A stretch of 64,000 bases of DNA from assembly GCF_000331245.1 (NCBI RefSeq), contig NZ_ANFZ01000011.1, forward strand, positions 1-64,000, read 5' to 3'. The stretch comes from Blastomonas sp. AAP53 (GTDB lineage Bacteria > Pseudomonadota > Alphaproteobacteria > Sphingomonadales > Sphingomonadaceae). The notes beneath the pieces are model-generated. The model made no database searches. It was not told where the DNA came from and saw only the letters and a list, made by a program, of their open reading frames with translations. A program made the translations under genes and the position numbers. Shown here in pieces: positions 35,908 through 43,754 of the stretch (position 1 is the stretch's first letter; every line of letters begins with the position of its first letter).

Positions 35908-36257
35908 TCGAGCCCCGGCTGACAGCGCACATCCGCATCGAGGTGCTCAAAAGACTGACAGCGGCCGCAGGGGGTTTCGCAACGGTGCTGGCCAGGGGCG
36001 ACCCGGTTTCGGGCATCATCCTGATCGCGCGCACGGTCCGCGGGCAGGACAATGCGTTGCTGGAAGGCATGTCCGCGTTCGATGGCAGCACCGACTGGCA
36101 GGAAATCTGGGCCGACGACGCGGCGACAGTCGCGCGCAAGGGAAGCCAGGCCGAATACATCGCGCGGCGGCGTGCAAACGATGGCGATTTGTGGGTCATC
36201 GAACTGGATGTCGCCAGCCGCGCACAGTTCGACGCGATAATCGGTGCGACGAGTTGA
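35904..36257 (+). CDS. DUF1491 family protein
   Basis: A 117-residue protein of unknown function conserved in alphaproteobacteria. It starts with the typical PRLTAHIRIEVLKR, has GDPVSGIILIARTV in the middle and ends DLWVIELDVASRAQFDAI. No signal peptide or membrane helix is seen. The GTG start lies in the thioesterase stop (GTGA), so the pair is coupled. DUF1491 genes often accompany cell-wall hydrolase genes, as here. Confidence 0.85.
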   Translation: MIEPRLTAHIRIEVLKRLTAAAGGFATVLARGDPVSGIILIARTVRGQDNALLEGMSAFDGSTDWQEIWADDAATVARKGSQAEYIARRRANDGDLWVIELDVASRAQFDAIIGATS

Positions 36258-36456
36258 CTCGAACGGCCCGCTGCTAGAGGGGCGCGTTCAGTTCAACGCG
36301 CAGGCGGCCACGCTGGTTCCAGCCCTTTTTTCAAAAGGCGACGAACCGAAGGCAAGCACGCAGACGGGGGGTAACCCGTCGGAACCGGTTGGCAGTTCCA
36401 GATCTGCCTCGTCCGCGTTCCGGCCATGGTGATCCACCGCACAGTCAAAGACTTTG

Positions 36457-37116
36457 ATGAGTAAGATCCTTAAGGCAGCCAGCATGGCCGCCGTGGCAAT
36501 CTATTCGGTTGCTACCCTGACTTTCACCGACGTTTCAGCCGCCTTTGCATCGCCGCTGATCGCCGACATGATCCAGCCGGTTCCCGTCCAGACCAGCGAA
36601 GAAGCGATTTCCAGCGCGCCCGAGGCCGCTGTCGAGACCTCCGCCCAGGCCGAAGCTGCCCCCCTTCAGATCGACACCCAGACCGCGCAGCCGCCGCTCA
36701 AGGCCGATAGCCTGGCGCAGTTGGTGTCGATGCACGAAACTCCCGCCAATCTTGACGAAGAGACCCGGTGCCTTGCCGGCGCGGTCTATTTCGAATCGAA
36801 GGGTGAAACGCTCAACGGCCAGCTCGCGGTCGCCAAGGTCGTGATCGCGCGGCGTGATTCGGGCCGCTTTGCCAGCAGCCTGTGCGGCGTCGTCTATCAG
36901 CCCAGCCAGTTCTCGTTTGTCCGTGGCGGACGGATGCCCACCATTCCCGCCACCAGCCAGGATTGGAAAGAGGCCGTCGCCATCGCGCAGATCGCGATGA
37001 AGGATGCCTGGGAAAGCCCCGTGGAAGGCGCACTGTTCTTTCACGCGCGCCATGTTTCGCCGGGCTGGCGCATGCAGCGCCTGGCCGCGGTTGACAATCA
37101 CATTTTCTATCGCTGA
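36457..37116 (+). CDS. Cell-wall hydrolase, SleB-like
   Basis: Exported 219-residue protein with an N-terminal signal/anchor (about 5-32) and an alanine/glutamine-rich linker to about residue 95. A hydrolase_2 (SleB-type) domain starts at RCLAGAVYFESKGE, where the Glu is the catalytic candidate. Further motifs are QLAVAKVVIARRDSG, YQPSQFSFV and GALFFHARHVSPGW. SleB relatives are lytic transglycosylases on peptidoglycan. The ATG is three bases after an in-frame TTG; neither has a good ribosome-binding site. Two tandem hairpins follow the gene. Confidence 0.88.
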   Translation: MSKILKAASMAAVAIYSVATLTFTDVSAAFASPLIADMIQPVPVQTSEEAISSAPEAAVETSAQAEAAPLQIDTQTAQPPLKADSLAQLVSMHETPANLDEETRCLAGAVYFESKGETLNGQLAVAKVVIARRDSGRFASSLCGVVYQPSQFSFVRGGRMPTIPATSQDWKEAVAIAQIAMKDAWESPVEGALFFHARHVSPGWRMQRLAAVDNHIFYR

Positions 37117-37166
37117 TCCGTCCGGGTCCGGTGCGCACACCGGGCCTGAACCGCCAGCTGCTGCAT

Positions 37167-37189
37167 AGTCCTTTGGGTCGCAAAGGACT
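37167..37189 (+). terminator. First of two tandem hairpins after the SleB-like gene
   Basis: AGTCCTTTG and CAAAGGACT are perfect nine-base arms around GGTCG. No T-run follows directly; it stacks three bases before the second hairpin. Confidence 0.45.
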
Positions 37190-37192
37190 GAG

Positions 37193-37215
37193 GCGGGCAC
37201 ACTTGGTGTGCCCGC
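37193..37215 (+). terminator. Intrinsic terminator of the SleB-like gene
   Basis: GCGGGCACAC and GTGTGCCCGC form a perfect ten-base stem with a TTG loop. It is followed by TTCGACCTTTT and, after another repeat of CGACC, TTTTT. The strong stem with a spaced T-rich tail suggests termination of the rightward operon. Confidence 0.65.
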
Positions 37216-37483
37216 TTCGACCTTTTGCCTCGACCTTTTTGCATGCGGCGCGCCTGCTGGCCTGACGATGTGCAAGGCGTGTCGTTCGTGTGGCGATCGG
37301 GTCGCCGGATCGAAGGGTTATCGCGGTCATGGAAGCGGTCGGCGCTTCCATGACCAGATGTGTGTCATCAGGCAGGAAATCGCGCCCGACTCGTGACAGC
37401 AAGGAACCGGCGTCCCTTGCAGGCCGCCGGTTCAGTCGATCTCATCATAATTTGACTAACCAGACGTTGGCAGAAGGGTAACC

Positions 37484-37873
37484 TCAGCTGCCGACGGCAA
37501 TGCGCTCGCCAGGCTTGAAGTTCTCGCCAGCTTCGGCGCGGGCGATCAGGGTGACCATGGCGCGGCTGCTGCTTGCCAGCGATTCGGTGATGCATTCGCG
37601 GTGCGCTGCACGTTCGCGCAGGGCAGGTCCGGTCGGTGCACCGCAGACCATCTTCGATGCGCTTTTCAGGCGCGCTTCCAGCGTGGCTGCGCCCTGAGCG
37701 GTGGTGAGGTCCAGATCGGTGAACGGCACTTCGACGGTGCGCACCATGCGGCCATCGGCGGTGTTGACCGAGGTGACCGGCTTGGCCTGAACCGAGGCGG
37801 AAAACAGGATGGCGGAAGCTGCAGCGGCAGCCAGGGTGCGGGAAACGGCGGAGCGGGTGGCGGTGGCGAACAT
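37484..37873 (-). CDS. UrcA family protein
   Basis: A 129-residue exported protein of the UrcA family, known from Caulobacter as a small envelope protein of unknown function. A signal peptide (about 1-30, ending VQA) is followed by VRTVEVPFTDLDLTTAQGAATLEARLKSA, the family core, with conserved Cys in KMVCG and RECI that probably form a disulfide. AAAGGA lies a little far upstream of the ATG, separated by a run of C. It is the only minus-strand gene between the hydrolase and thiS-thiG. Confidence 0.82.
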   Translation of the reverse strand: MFATATRSAVSRTLAAAAASAILFSASVQAKPVTSVNTADGRMVRTVEVPFTDLDLTTAQGAATLEARLKSASKMVCGAPTGPALRERAAHRECITESLASSSRAMVTLIARAEAGENFKPGERIAVGS

Positions 37874-38294
37874 GGGGGGGGGTCCTTTCGATGGGTTGCG
37901 AACTGAACGATCGACCGGCCCTGGCGGGTAAGGGCCCTTCAGGACCGGTCTTTCTGGTTCGCCGCCGATGTCCGGCCTGGGGAGCTAAGGAGCATCGGCG
38001 ACATCATCTGGATAGGACGCCACACCGCGCTGGTCGCGCCATGCTCGACCAGCCTCCGCAATGTGTCGGTCAACGACTACGCCTGTCGACGAACGACAGA
38101 GGCGCATCGACGAGTGCAACATGTGTAAAGTTTCTGTCACCGAATCGGCAACTTCCTGTCATGCTTTCCGTTACGGAACACGGCCACTGGCGAGATCCGG
38201 GCTACCCTTCGACCTGCGGCACCGCACCGGGTGCAGCCGTGTCCGGAGAGCCGCACCAGGCTTTGGCGCGGACGCCGGTTTCACGTGGAACCGG
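37874..38294. other. Intergenic region with a parS-like palindrome at its end
   Basis: No gene is supported in this 421-base stretch; it must carry the urcA promoter and the thiS-thiG 3' flank. It ends in the near-palindrome described separately, which abuts the thiS-thiG stop codon. Confidence 0.5.
38275..38294. repeat. Near-palindrome with a degenerate parS core
   Basis: A 20-base sequence, CCGGTT-TCACGTGG-AACCGG, symmetrical except for one base pair. Its core differs from the parS consensus at three of 16 positions. It directly follows the thiS-thiG stop and could be a transcript-end hairpin, but no T-run follows. Confidence 0.4.
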
Positions 38295-39311
38295 TCAGAT
38301 CAGTCCGGCAAGCGGGCTTGAAGGGTCGGCATATTTGCGCGTGCTCATGCGCCCGGCGAGATAGGCGTCGCGCCCCGCCTGCACCGCCAGCTTCATCGCG
38401 CGCGCCATGCGGATCGGATCCCTGGCCTCGGCGATGGCGGTGTTCATCAGCACGCCGTCGCAGCCCAGTTCCATTGCGATCGCGGCATCCGATGCGGTGC
38501 CCACGCCTGCATCGACCAGCACCGGCACCTTGGCGTTTTCGACGATCAGCCGGATGGTGACCCGGTTCTGGATGCCCAGACCCGATCCGATCGGCGCGCC
38601 CAGCGGCATGATCGCGACGGCCCCTGCGTCCTCCAGACGCTTGGCGCCGATGGGATCATCGACGCAATAGACCATCGGCTTGAAGCCTTCCTTCGCCAGG
38701 ATCTCGGTGGCACGCAGCGTCTCGTGCATGTCGGGGTAGAGCGTCTTTGCCTCGCCCAGCACCTCGAGCTTCACCAGCTCCCAGCCGCCGGCCTCGCGCG
38801 CCAGCCGCAGCGTGCGGATGGCCTCTTCCCCGGTAAAGCAGCCTGCGGTGTTGGGCAGGTAGGTCACCTTCTTGGGGTCGATGAAATCGGTCAGCATCGG
38901 TGCACTGGGATCGGACACATTGACCCGGCGGACCGCCACGGTGACAATCTCGGCACCCGACGCTTCGAGCGCTGCGGCGTTCTGGGCGAAGTCCTTGTAT
39001 TTGCCGGTGCCGACGATGAGCCGCGAGTGAAAGGTGTGGCCTGCCACGGTCCAGCTGTCGTCAGCCGGCGCATGATCGCCGCCGCCGACGAAATGGACGA
39101 TCTCCAGCGTGTCGCCATCGCTCACCATGACATCGGCCAGCGTCGATTTGGGTACGATTTCCAGATTGCGTTCCACGGCCACCTTGGCCGGATTGAGCCC
39201 CAGGGTCTCGACAACCGCAGCGATGCTGAGCCCGGCAGGCACGCGGCGCGGTTCGCCATTGATATGGATGCTGATCTGAGCGGTGATGCTGGGGGAGGAA
39301 ATGTTTGTCAT
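38295..39311 (-). CDS. thiG: ThiS-ThiG fusion: sulfur carrier plus thiazole synthase
   Basis: Makes the thiazole half of thiamine. Residues about 10-78 are a ThiS ubiquitin-like domain ([15 protein letters not shown] … [10 protein letters not shown]). From about residue 85 comes complete ThiG ([27 protein letters not shown] with the Schiff-base Lys, [27 protein letters not shown]). The total is 338 residues. In separate ThiS the C-terminal Gly-Gly becomes a thiocarboxylate; here it is internal, which is mechanistically odd unless it is cut or used differently. Similar fusions occur in related bacteria. No TPP riboswitch was recognised in the 66-base leader. Confidence 0.92.
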   Translation of the reverse strand: MTNISSPSITAQISIHINGEPRRVPAGLSIAAVVETLGLNPAKVAVERNLEIVPKSTLADVMVSDGDTLEIVHFVGGGDHAPADDSWTVAGHTFHSRLIVGTGKYKDFAQNAAALEASGAEIVTVAVRRVNVSDPSAPMLTDFIDPKKVTYLPNTAGCFTGEEAIRTLRLAREAGGWELVKLEVLGEAKTLYPDMHETLRATEILAKEGFKPMVYCVDDPIGAKRLEDAGAVAIMPLGAPIGSGLGIQNRVTIRLIVENAKVPVLVDAGVGTASDAAIAMELGCDGVLMNTAIAEARDPIRMARAMKLAVQAGRDAYLAGRMSTRKYADPSSPLAGLI

Positions 39312-39377
39312 AGGCCGCGACTCTTGGCGCGGATGAAGGGGCAAGGGCAACCCCTTATGTTGCAATCCGGCTTCGGT

Positions 39378-39755
39378 TTAACGCTGCCTTGCAGCGCGGT
39401 AGTTGAGCAGATGCGCAATGCTGAGCGCAGCGACGCCCACCAGGGTGAGCGCATATTCATAGGCGCCGCCATGTGGTACTGTCATGGCGGCGAGCATCGA
39501 GCCGATGCCCACCACGCCGATCGCCAGCGGCAGACGCGCACCGTGCAGCCGGACGCCATGGCCCAGCGCCAGGGCCGCCATGATCGCAGCCAGCACGAAG
39601 CCGATTTCATGCACCCAGGGCGAGAGGAAAAGTCCGCCCAATGAGGCAAAGCCCGCCATCAGCCAGATGCCGGCAGCGCAATGGACCATGCACAGCGCCG
39701 ACAGGGCGATAGCGGCCGAATCGAGCTGGCCTGACCGGGTGATACGAGACAACAT
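39378..39755 (-). CDS. MerC domain membrane protein
   Basis: A 125-residue inner-membrane protein with four helices. The MerC feature is the Cys pair in SALCMVHCAAG (helix 1), with PHGG and His residues later. MerC carries mercury in mer operons, but stand-alone chromosomal MerC-domain proteins in this group are often linked to metal homeostasis. A perfect 13-base palindrome lies 15 bases before the ATG and probably controls it. There is no merR, merA or merT nearby, so mercury resistance is not implied. Confidence 0.83.
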   Translation of the reverse strand: MLSRITRSGQLDSAAIALSALCMVHCAAGIWLMAGFASLGGLFLSPWVHEIGFVLAAIMAALALGHGVRLHGARLPLAIGVVGIGSMLAAMTVPHGGAYEYALTLVGVAALSIAHLLNYRAARQR

Positions 39756-39769
39756 GCCGCCTACATAGG

Positions 39770-39782
39770 TGATATGATATCA
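39770..39782. promoter_or_regulatory. Perfect palindrome upstream of the MerC gene, likely operator
   Basis: TGATATGATATCA (TGATAT-G-ATATCA) is an exact 13-base dyad centred about 20 bases upstream of the MerC start. This AT-rich symmetry in a GC-rich context resembles operators of Fur/Zur-type metal regulators, but the regulator is not identified. Confidence 0.5.
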
Positions 39783-39871
39783 TTGCGCAATCCGCGATCC
39801 TGCCGGTCGTGCAGAAACATCGTTGAAGTCGATGCAAAAAACCCCTTGCAAGGCGGGGCCTGTCACCCGAA

Positions 39872-40951
39872 ATGCGGCAAGTCATGACCAGCATTTCGCA
39901 CCCTCCCCTGTCCACGGCACCTTCGCAGCATCGTGCCGCGCCGGATGCCATTGCGCACTGGCTGCTGGGCGTCGCGCTGCTGGTGTTCTGCATGGTGGTG
40001 GTCGGCGGGATCACCCGGCTAACCGAATCGGGCCTGTCGATCACCGAATGGAATGTCGTGGCCGGCACGCTGCCGCCGCTGTCCGAAGCGGCGTGGGTCG
40101 TGGAGTTCGAGAAGTACAAGCAGATCCCCGAATATACCGAGGTCAACGTCGGCATGACGCTGGCGGAGTTCAAGAACATCTTCTTCTGGGAATATGTCCA
40201 CCGGCTGCTCGGGCGGCTGGTGGGTGTGGCCTTTGCCCTGCCCTTTGCCTGGTTCGCGATCCGCCGTGCGATACCCAAAGGCTATGGCTGGCGCTTGACC
40301 GCCCTGTTCGCGCTGGGCGGACTGCAGGGCGCGATCGGCTGGTGGATGGTCGCATCGGGCCTGTCCGAGCGCACCGATGTCAGCCATTTCCGGCTGGCGG
40401 TCCACCTGCTCAACGCGCTGTTCATTATGGCCGGGCTGGTGTGGACCGCGCGCGACCTCAAGGCATTAGCGCGCAACCCTCAGGCGCGTCCGGCGCGGAT
40501 GACCGGCTTGGCCTTCGCGACAATCCTCGTGCTGTTCGTGCAGCTGCTGCTGGGGGCCTGGGTCGCCGGGCTGAACGCGGGCTATGCTGCCAAGAGCTGG
40601 CCGCTGATGAACGGATCGTTCTTTCCGGTCGATGTCGACTGGTCGCAGGGCGCGCTCCATGCGCTGACCTATGACCCGTTCCTGCTGCACTTCCTCCACC
40701 GCTGGTGGGCGTTCGTCGCCGTTGCCGCGCTGGTGGTGATGGCGCGCGCGGTGCGCAAGGTTGATCGGCGCGCTTCGCTGGCCATCCACAGCGCGTTCGG
40801 CGTTCAGGTGCTGCTGGGAATCGCCACGGTGATGACCAGCGTCGATCTGAACCTGGCGGTCCTGCACCAGGCGGTGGGGGCCATTCTGGTCGCGACCGTG
40901 GCCTGGGGCGCGCACCGGCTGGGCGAGACGCCGCCCCTGCGGTCTGCATGA
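39872..40951 (+). CDS. ctaA: Haem A synthase (COX15/CtaA)
   Basis: Inner-membrane monooxygenase converting haem O to haem A for cytochrome oxidase. The 359-residue type-2 (COX15-like) form has eight helices. Haem-ligand histidines are visible in FWEYVHRLLGR, FRLAVHLLNAL, LLHFLHRWWAF and AVLHQAVGA, and GGITRLTESGLSITEWNVV is the N-terminal signature. The first Met was taken; a Met four codons later is equally possible. It overlaps cutA by four bases. Other cytochrome oxidase assembly genes are outside the window. Confidence 0.95.
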   Translation: MRQVMTSISHPPLSTAPSQHRAAPDAIAHWLLGVALLVFCMVVVGGITRLTESGLSITEWNVVAGTLPPLSEAAWVVEFEKYKQIPEYTEVNVGMTLAEFKNIFFWEYVHRLLGRLVGVAFALPFAWFAIRRAIPKGYGWRLTALFALGGLQGAIGWWMVASGLSERTDVSHFRLAVHLLNALFIMAGLVWTARDLKALARNPQARPARMTGLAFATILVLFVQLLLGAWVAGLNAGYAAKSWPLMNGSFFPVDVDWSQGALHALTYDPFLLHFLHRWWAFVAVAALVVMARAVRKVDRRASLAIHSAFGVQVLLGIATVMTSVDLNLAVLHQAVGAILVATVAWGAHRLGETPPLRSA

Positions 40952-41298
40952 TCGTCGGGTCCGTCGGCGAGACCAGCGACATCCGCCTGGTCTACTGCCT
41001 GTTTTCCGATGAAGAGGAAGCGCGGACGATTGCCCGCACCATCGTTCGCGAACAGCTGGCGGCCTGCGCCAACGTGCTGTCGCCGTCGCTGTCGATCTAT
41101 CACTGGAACGATGAACTGGCCGAACAGCCCGAGGTACCGGTGCTGTTCAAGACTGCCCTTCCCCAGTGCAAGGCGCTGGTCGCGCGGATCGTTCATCTGC
41201 ACAGTTACGACGAGCCTGCGGTGCTGGTGCTCCCGGTCGAATATTGCCCGCCCAGCTTTCGCTCCTGGGTGCTCGGCCAGACTCTGGCGACCGACTGA
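40948..41298 (+). CDS. cutA: Divalent-cation tolerance protein CutA
   Basis: A 116-residue trimeric ferredoxin-like-fold protein linked to copper tolerance. Signatures: EEEARTIARTIVREQLAACANV near residue 22 and the C-terminal HLHSYDEPAVLVLPV. The IYHWNDEL strand is typical. Its precise cellular role remains debated. The ATG sits in the ctaA stop (ATGA), and the stop is shared with the next start (TGATG). With MerC upstream, the block has a metal flavour. Confidence 0.92.
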   Translation: MIVGSVGETSDIRLVYCLFSDEEEARTIARTIVREQLAACANVLSPSLSIYHWNDELAEQPEVPVLFKTALPQCKALVARIVHLHSYDEPAVLVLPVEYCPPSFRSWVLGQTLATD

Positions 41299-42101
41299 TG
41301 GCTTGGGCGGCGGCGTTGCTGCTGGCCACGCCCATCCTGCCTGCCGCCCCCTGCCCTGCCCCCGTCATCGCGTTTGCGCCGCCGCTTGATGTACCGATGA
41401 CCTTGCGCCGGCGGGTCGAGCGCGAGCTGGGCCATGGCGTGTTCGTGCAGGACACCACCTACAGACTCGAATTTGCACAGGCCGGGCGCGGCTATCGGAT
41501 GCGCTGGCAGCAGATGGACGAGCAGTCCGAAGGGCCCGCTGAGCTGCTGCGGCTGCTCGAACTGCAGGAGCGCAGCGTTTCTGCCGAGTCGATCGACGTG
41601 ACGCTGGATGCCCAGGGCCGGGTGCTGGGCATCAGCGAATCGGCCGATTCGTCCGCGCGGCTGGTGCAGGCGATCGACCGATTGCGCACCGATGCCGCGC
41701 TGGCCGCGCGCCCGGCACAGCAGCGCGCGCAAATCATGGCGCTGCTCGATCGTCTTTCGGACATGCCCGGCGAAGAGCGCCTGGCGCTGCAACGCCCCCG
41801 GCTGGAGCGGCCGGTGATGCTGGCCGGGCGGGGGTGCGGTGCGGGCGAGGTGCAGACCGGCGAGGGGGTGGCCTATCGAATCGTCGCGAACTCGGGAGAG
41901 GCGCTGAAGCTTGTATCGCACCACGAATCCGGGCGCGGATCCGGCCAGACGGTCACGGTGACCGATGTGGTGATGCTGTCCAGGGGCAGCGGACTGGTGC
42001 AGACATTCGACCGAACGACGGTGACCACCGTGGCCGGGACCGTGCGCAAATCGCGCGAAACGCACGTCCTGGAGCCCGGTCCGGACGGGGCGAAAAGGTG
42101 A
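41298..42101 (+). CDS. Hypothetical exported protein
   Basis: A 267-residue protein whose family was not recognised. It starts MAWAAALLLATPILPAAP, a plausible signal peptide, followed by a mixed beta-rich domain with YRLEFAQAGRGYRMRWQ and SIDVTLDAQGRVLGI. A helical middle follows (about 120-175), and the C-terminal strands contain VTVTDVVMLSRGSG. A single Cys lies in GRGCGAGE. The ATG overlaps the cutA stop by one base, so it is probably the third gene of ctaA-cutA-this gene. A periplasmic role is inferred only from the leader. Confidence 0.65.
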   Translation: MAWAAALLLATPILPAAPCPAPVIAFAPPLDVPMTLRRRVERELGHGVFVQDTTYRLEFAQAGRGYRMRWQQMDEQSEGPAELLRLLELQERSVSAESIDVTLDAQGRVLGISESADSSARLVQAIDRLRTDAALAARPAQQRAQIMALLDRLSDMPGEERLALQRPRLERPVMLAGRGCGAGEVQTGEGVAYRIVANSGEALKLVSHHESGRGSGQTVTVTDVVMLSRGSGLVQTFDRTTVTTVAGTVRKSRETHVLEPGPDGAKR

Positions 42102-42102
42102 T

Positions 42103-42116
42103 GGTATCATGATACC
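42103..42116. repeat. Perfect 14-base palindrome before rplM
   Basis: GGTATCATGATACC is exactly self-complementary and lies two bases past a stop codon and 24 bases before the candidate rplM promoter. It could be an operator or a small hairpin. Confidence 0.4.
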
Positions 42117-42139
42117 TCTCGCCAAAACCCCCAATTTGC

Positions 42140-42168
42140 TTGACTAAAACGCCCTCCATCGTCATTAG
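42140..42168 (+). promoter_or_regulatory. Candidate promoter of rplM-rpsI
   Basis: TTGACT, 17 bases, CATTAG, ending about 120 bases before rplM. The same TTGACT with ATTAGCC recurs before rplJ. Confidence 0.45.
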
Positions 42169-42291
42169 CCCGGCTTCGTTCAGGACCGCTGCGTGCGGCC
42201 TGTCGTATCAAGAAACGCTGTCAGCCGTTTGCAGGCCTGCCCCAGAAGGGTCTGGTCCTCAGGCGGGTGACGTTTTGGAAGGTTGAAGGCC

Positions 42292-42771
42292 ATGAAGGCT
42301 TTGCTCAAGACCACCAAGTCGATCAAGCCGGCTGACGTGGAAAAGAAATGGCATATTATCGATGCCGACGGACTGGTGGTTGGCCGCGTTGCGGTGATCA
42401 TCGCCAACATCCTGCGCGGCAAGAACAAGCCGAGCTACACCCCGCACGTCGATTGCGGTGACCATGTCATCGTCATCAACGCCGGCAAGGTGCAGCTGAC
42501 GGGCAACAAGCGCGACAAGAAGGTCTATTACAAGCACACCGGTTATATCGGTGGCATCAAGGAAGTGACCGCAGCCAAGGTGCTGGACGGCCGCTTCCCC
42601 GAGCGCGTGCTGGAAAAGGCTGTCGAGCGCATGGTTCCCCGTGGTCCGCTGGGTCGTCAGCAGATGCGCAACCTGCACCTCTTCACCGGAACCGAACACC
42701 CGCACGCAGGCCAGCAGCCTGAAGTGCTCGATGTTGCCTCGCTCAACCGCAAGAACAAGGTGGGTGCATAA
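42292..42771 (+). CDS. rplM: Ribosomal protein L13 (uL13)
   Basis: Large-subunit protein of 159 residues with [25 protein letters not shown] and the conserved [23 protein letters not shown] and [11 protein letters not shown]. The ATG follows GGTTGAAGGCC, a leader nearly identical to that of secE. The stop overlaps rpsI by one base, the universal rplM-rpsI pair. Confidence 0.98.
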   Translation: MKALLKTTKSIKPADVEKKWHIIDADGLVVGRVAVIIANILRGKNKPSYTPHVDCGDHVIVINAGKVQLTGNKRDKKVYYKHTGYIGGIKEVTAAKVLDGRFPERVLEKAVERMVPRGPLGRQQMRNLHLFTGTEHPHAGQQPEVLDVASLNRKNKVGA

Positions 42772-43277
42772 TGTCTGATACCGTGCAATCCCTGTCCGAC
42801 CTCAAGGACATCGCCGCCGACATCGAAACCCCCGGCGCACCCGCCGTCAAGGTTTCGAACGCACCGCTGCGCGAGCAGGAACTGGACAAGCAGGGCCGTG
42901 CCTATGCCACCGGTCGCCGCAAGGACGCCGTGGCCCGCGTGTGGCTGAAGCCCGGCACCGGCAAGATCATCATCAACAAGCGCGACCAGGAAGTGTATTT
43001 CGCACGTCCCACGCTGCGTCTGGTGATCAACCAGGTGTTCGACATCACTGACCGCAAGGGCCAGTACGATGTCATCTGCACCGTCAAGGGTGGTGGCCTT
43101 TCGGGCCAGGCCGGCGCCGTCAAGCATGGCATCAGCCAGGCGCTGAGCAAGTACGAGCCCGCGCTGCGCGGCACTGTCAAGCAGGCAGGCTTCCTGACCC
43201 GCGACAGCCGCACGGTCGAGCGTAAGAAGTACGGCAAGGCCAAGGCGCGCAAGAGCTTCCAGTTCTCGAAGCGTTGA
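42771..43277 (+). CDS. rpsI: Ribosomal protein S9 (uS9)
   Basis: Small-subunit protein of 168 residues. It has an alphaproteobacterial N-terminal extension of about 40 residues before [39 protein letters not shown] follows, and the basic tail ends KSFQFSKR, which reaches the P-site tRNA. It shares a base with rplM. A stem with a T-rich tail follows. Confidence 0.98.
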   Translation: MSDTVQSLSDLKDIAADIETPGAPAVKVSNAPLREQELDKQGRAYATGRRKDAVARVWLKPGTGKIIINKRDQEVYFARPTLRLVINQVFDITDRKGQYDVICTVKGGGLSGQAGAVKHGISQALSKYEPALRGTVKQAGFLTRDSRTVERKKYGKAKARKSFQFSKR

Positions 43278-43331
43278 TGCGTCTGCACAGAGCCGTTTGC
43301 CGGTTCCGTGCATTGCCGATCTACACGAAAA

Positions 43332-43403
43332 CGGGGTGATCGCCCCCTTTGGAAACCTCGCCTTTCGGCGGCTTCCATCGGGCAAGCGGTCACCCCGCTT
43401 TTC
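43332..43403 (+). terminator. Terminator of rplM-rpsI
   Basis: CGGGGTGATCGC (43332-43343) pairs with GCGGTCACCCCG (43386-43397), one wobble pair, enclosing a 42-base region with its own small hairpin. CTTTTCGTTTT follows directly. Confidence 0.6.
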
Positions 43404-43434
43404 GTTTTGGCGCAACTTCGCTGCACGCCAGCGC

Positions 43435-43463
43435 TTGCACAGCGCATCGCCAGCGGCTAAGGG
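43435..43463 (+). promoter_or_regulatory. Candidate promoter of tRNA-Trp
   Basis: TTGCAC, exactly 17 bases, TAAGGG, ending 16 bases before the mature tRNA. Spacing suits transcription starting just upstream of the tRNA. A similar TTGCCT-N17-TATGGG lies before secE. Confidence 0.4.
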
Positions 43464-43479
43464 CGTCGCCTGCCTGCGA

Positions 43480-43555
43480 AGGAGTGTAGCTCAGCTGGTA
43501 GAGCGTCGGTCTCCAAAACCGAATGCCGGGGGTTCGAATCCCTCCACTCCTGCCA
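43480..43555 (+). tRNA. tRNA-Trp (anticodon CCA)
   Basis: A 76-base cloverleaf. The acceptor AGGAGTG pairs with CACTCCT, followed by G and an encoded CCA. The D arm has AGCTCAGCTGGTAGAGC, the anticodon loop CTCCAAA gives CCA, and the T arm has GGTTCGAATCC. Its position before secE is the classic bacterial order. Confidence 0.98.
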
Positions 43556-43612
43556 GCGGCCCGAAAGTCCTCCCCGAACCGGGGAGACGCCCTCCCCCAA
43601 TGGTGAATCCCC

Positions 43613-43641
43613 TTGCCTCTGCGGTTTTCCAAGGCTATGGG
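43613..43641 (+). promoter_or_regulatory. Candidate promoter of secE-nusG
   Basis: TTGCCT, 17 bases, TATGGG, about 115 bases before the secE start. Read-through from tRNA-Trp is the alternative. Confidence 0.35.
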
Positions 43642-43754
43642 GCTGTCTTTCTCCGACAGGGTGCATATATCGTGTTTCAGCCAAGCAGGGCTGGCGGCGA
43701 TGTGCCTGCAACAGCAGTTGCGCCCGTCTATCGGAAACAGGAAAGTTGAAGGCC

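Larger units (their letters stand above)
37117..37483. other. Intergenic region between convergent genes
   Basis: Holds two tandem hairpins downstream of the hydrolase gene (listed separately). A third inverted repeat has GAACCGGCG near 37404 and CGCCGGTTC near 37428. No open frame with a ribosome-binding site and no RNA gene was recognised. Confidence 0.5.

Noticed and set aside
39312-39377. TPP riboswitch before thiS-thiG
   Set aside because: The 66-base leader is too short and lacks the conserved CTGAGA and ACCTG elements.
39378-39755. Mercury-resistance operon
   Set aside because: Only a MerC domain is present; no merR, merT, merP or merA nearby.
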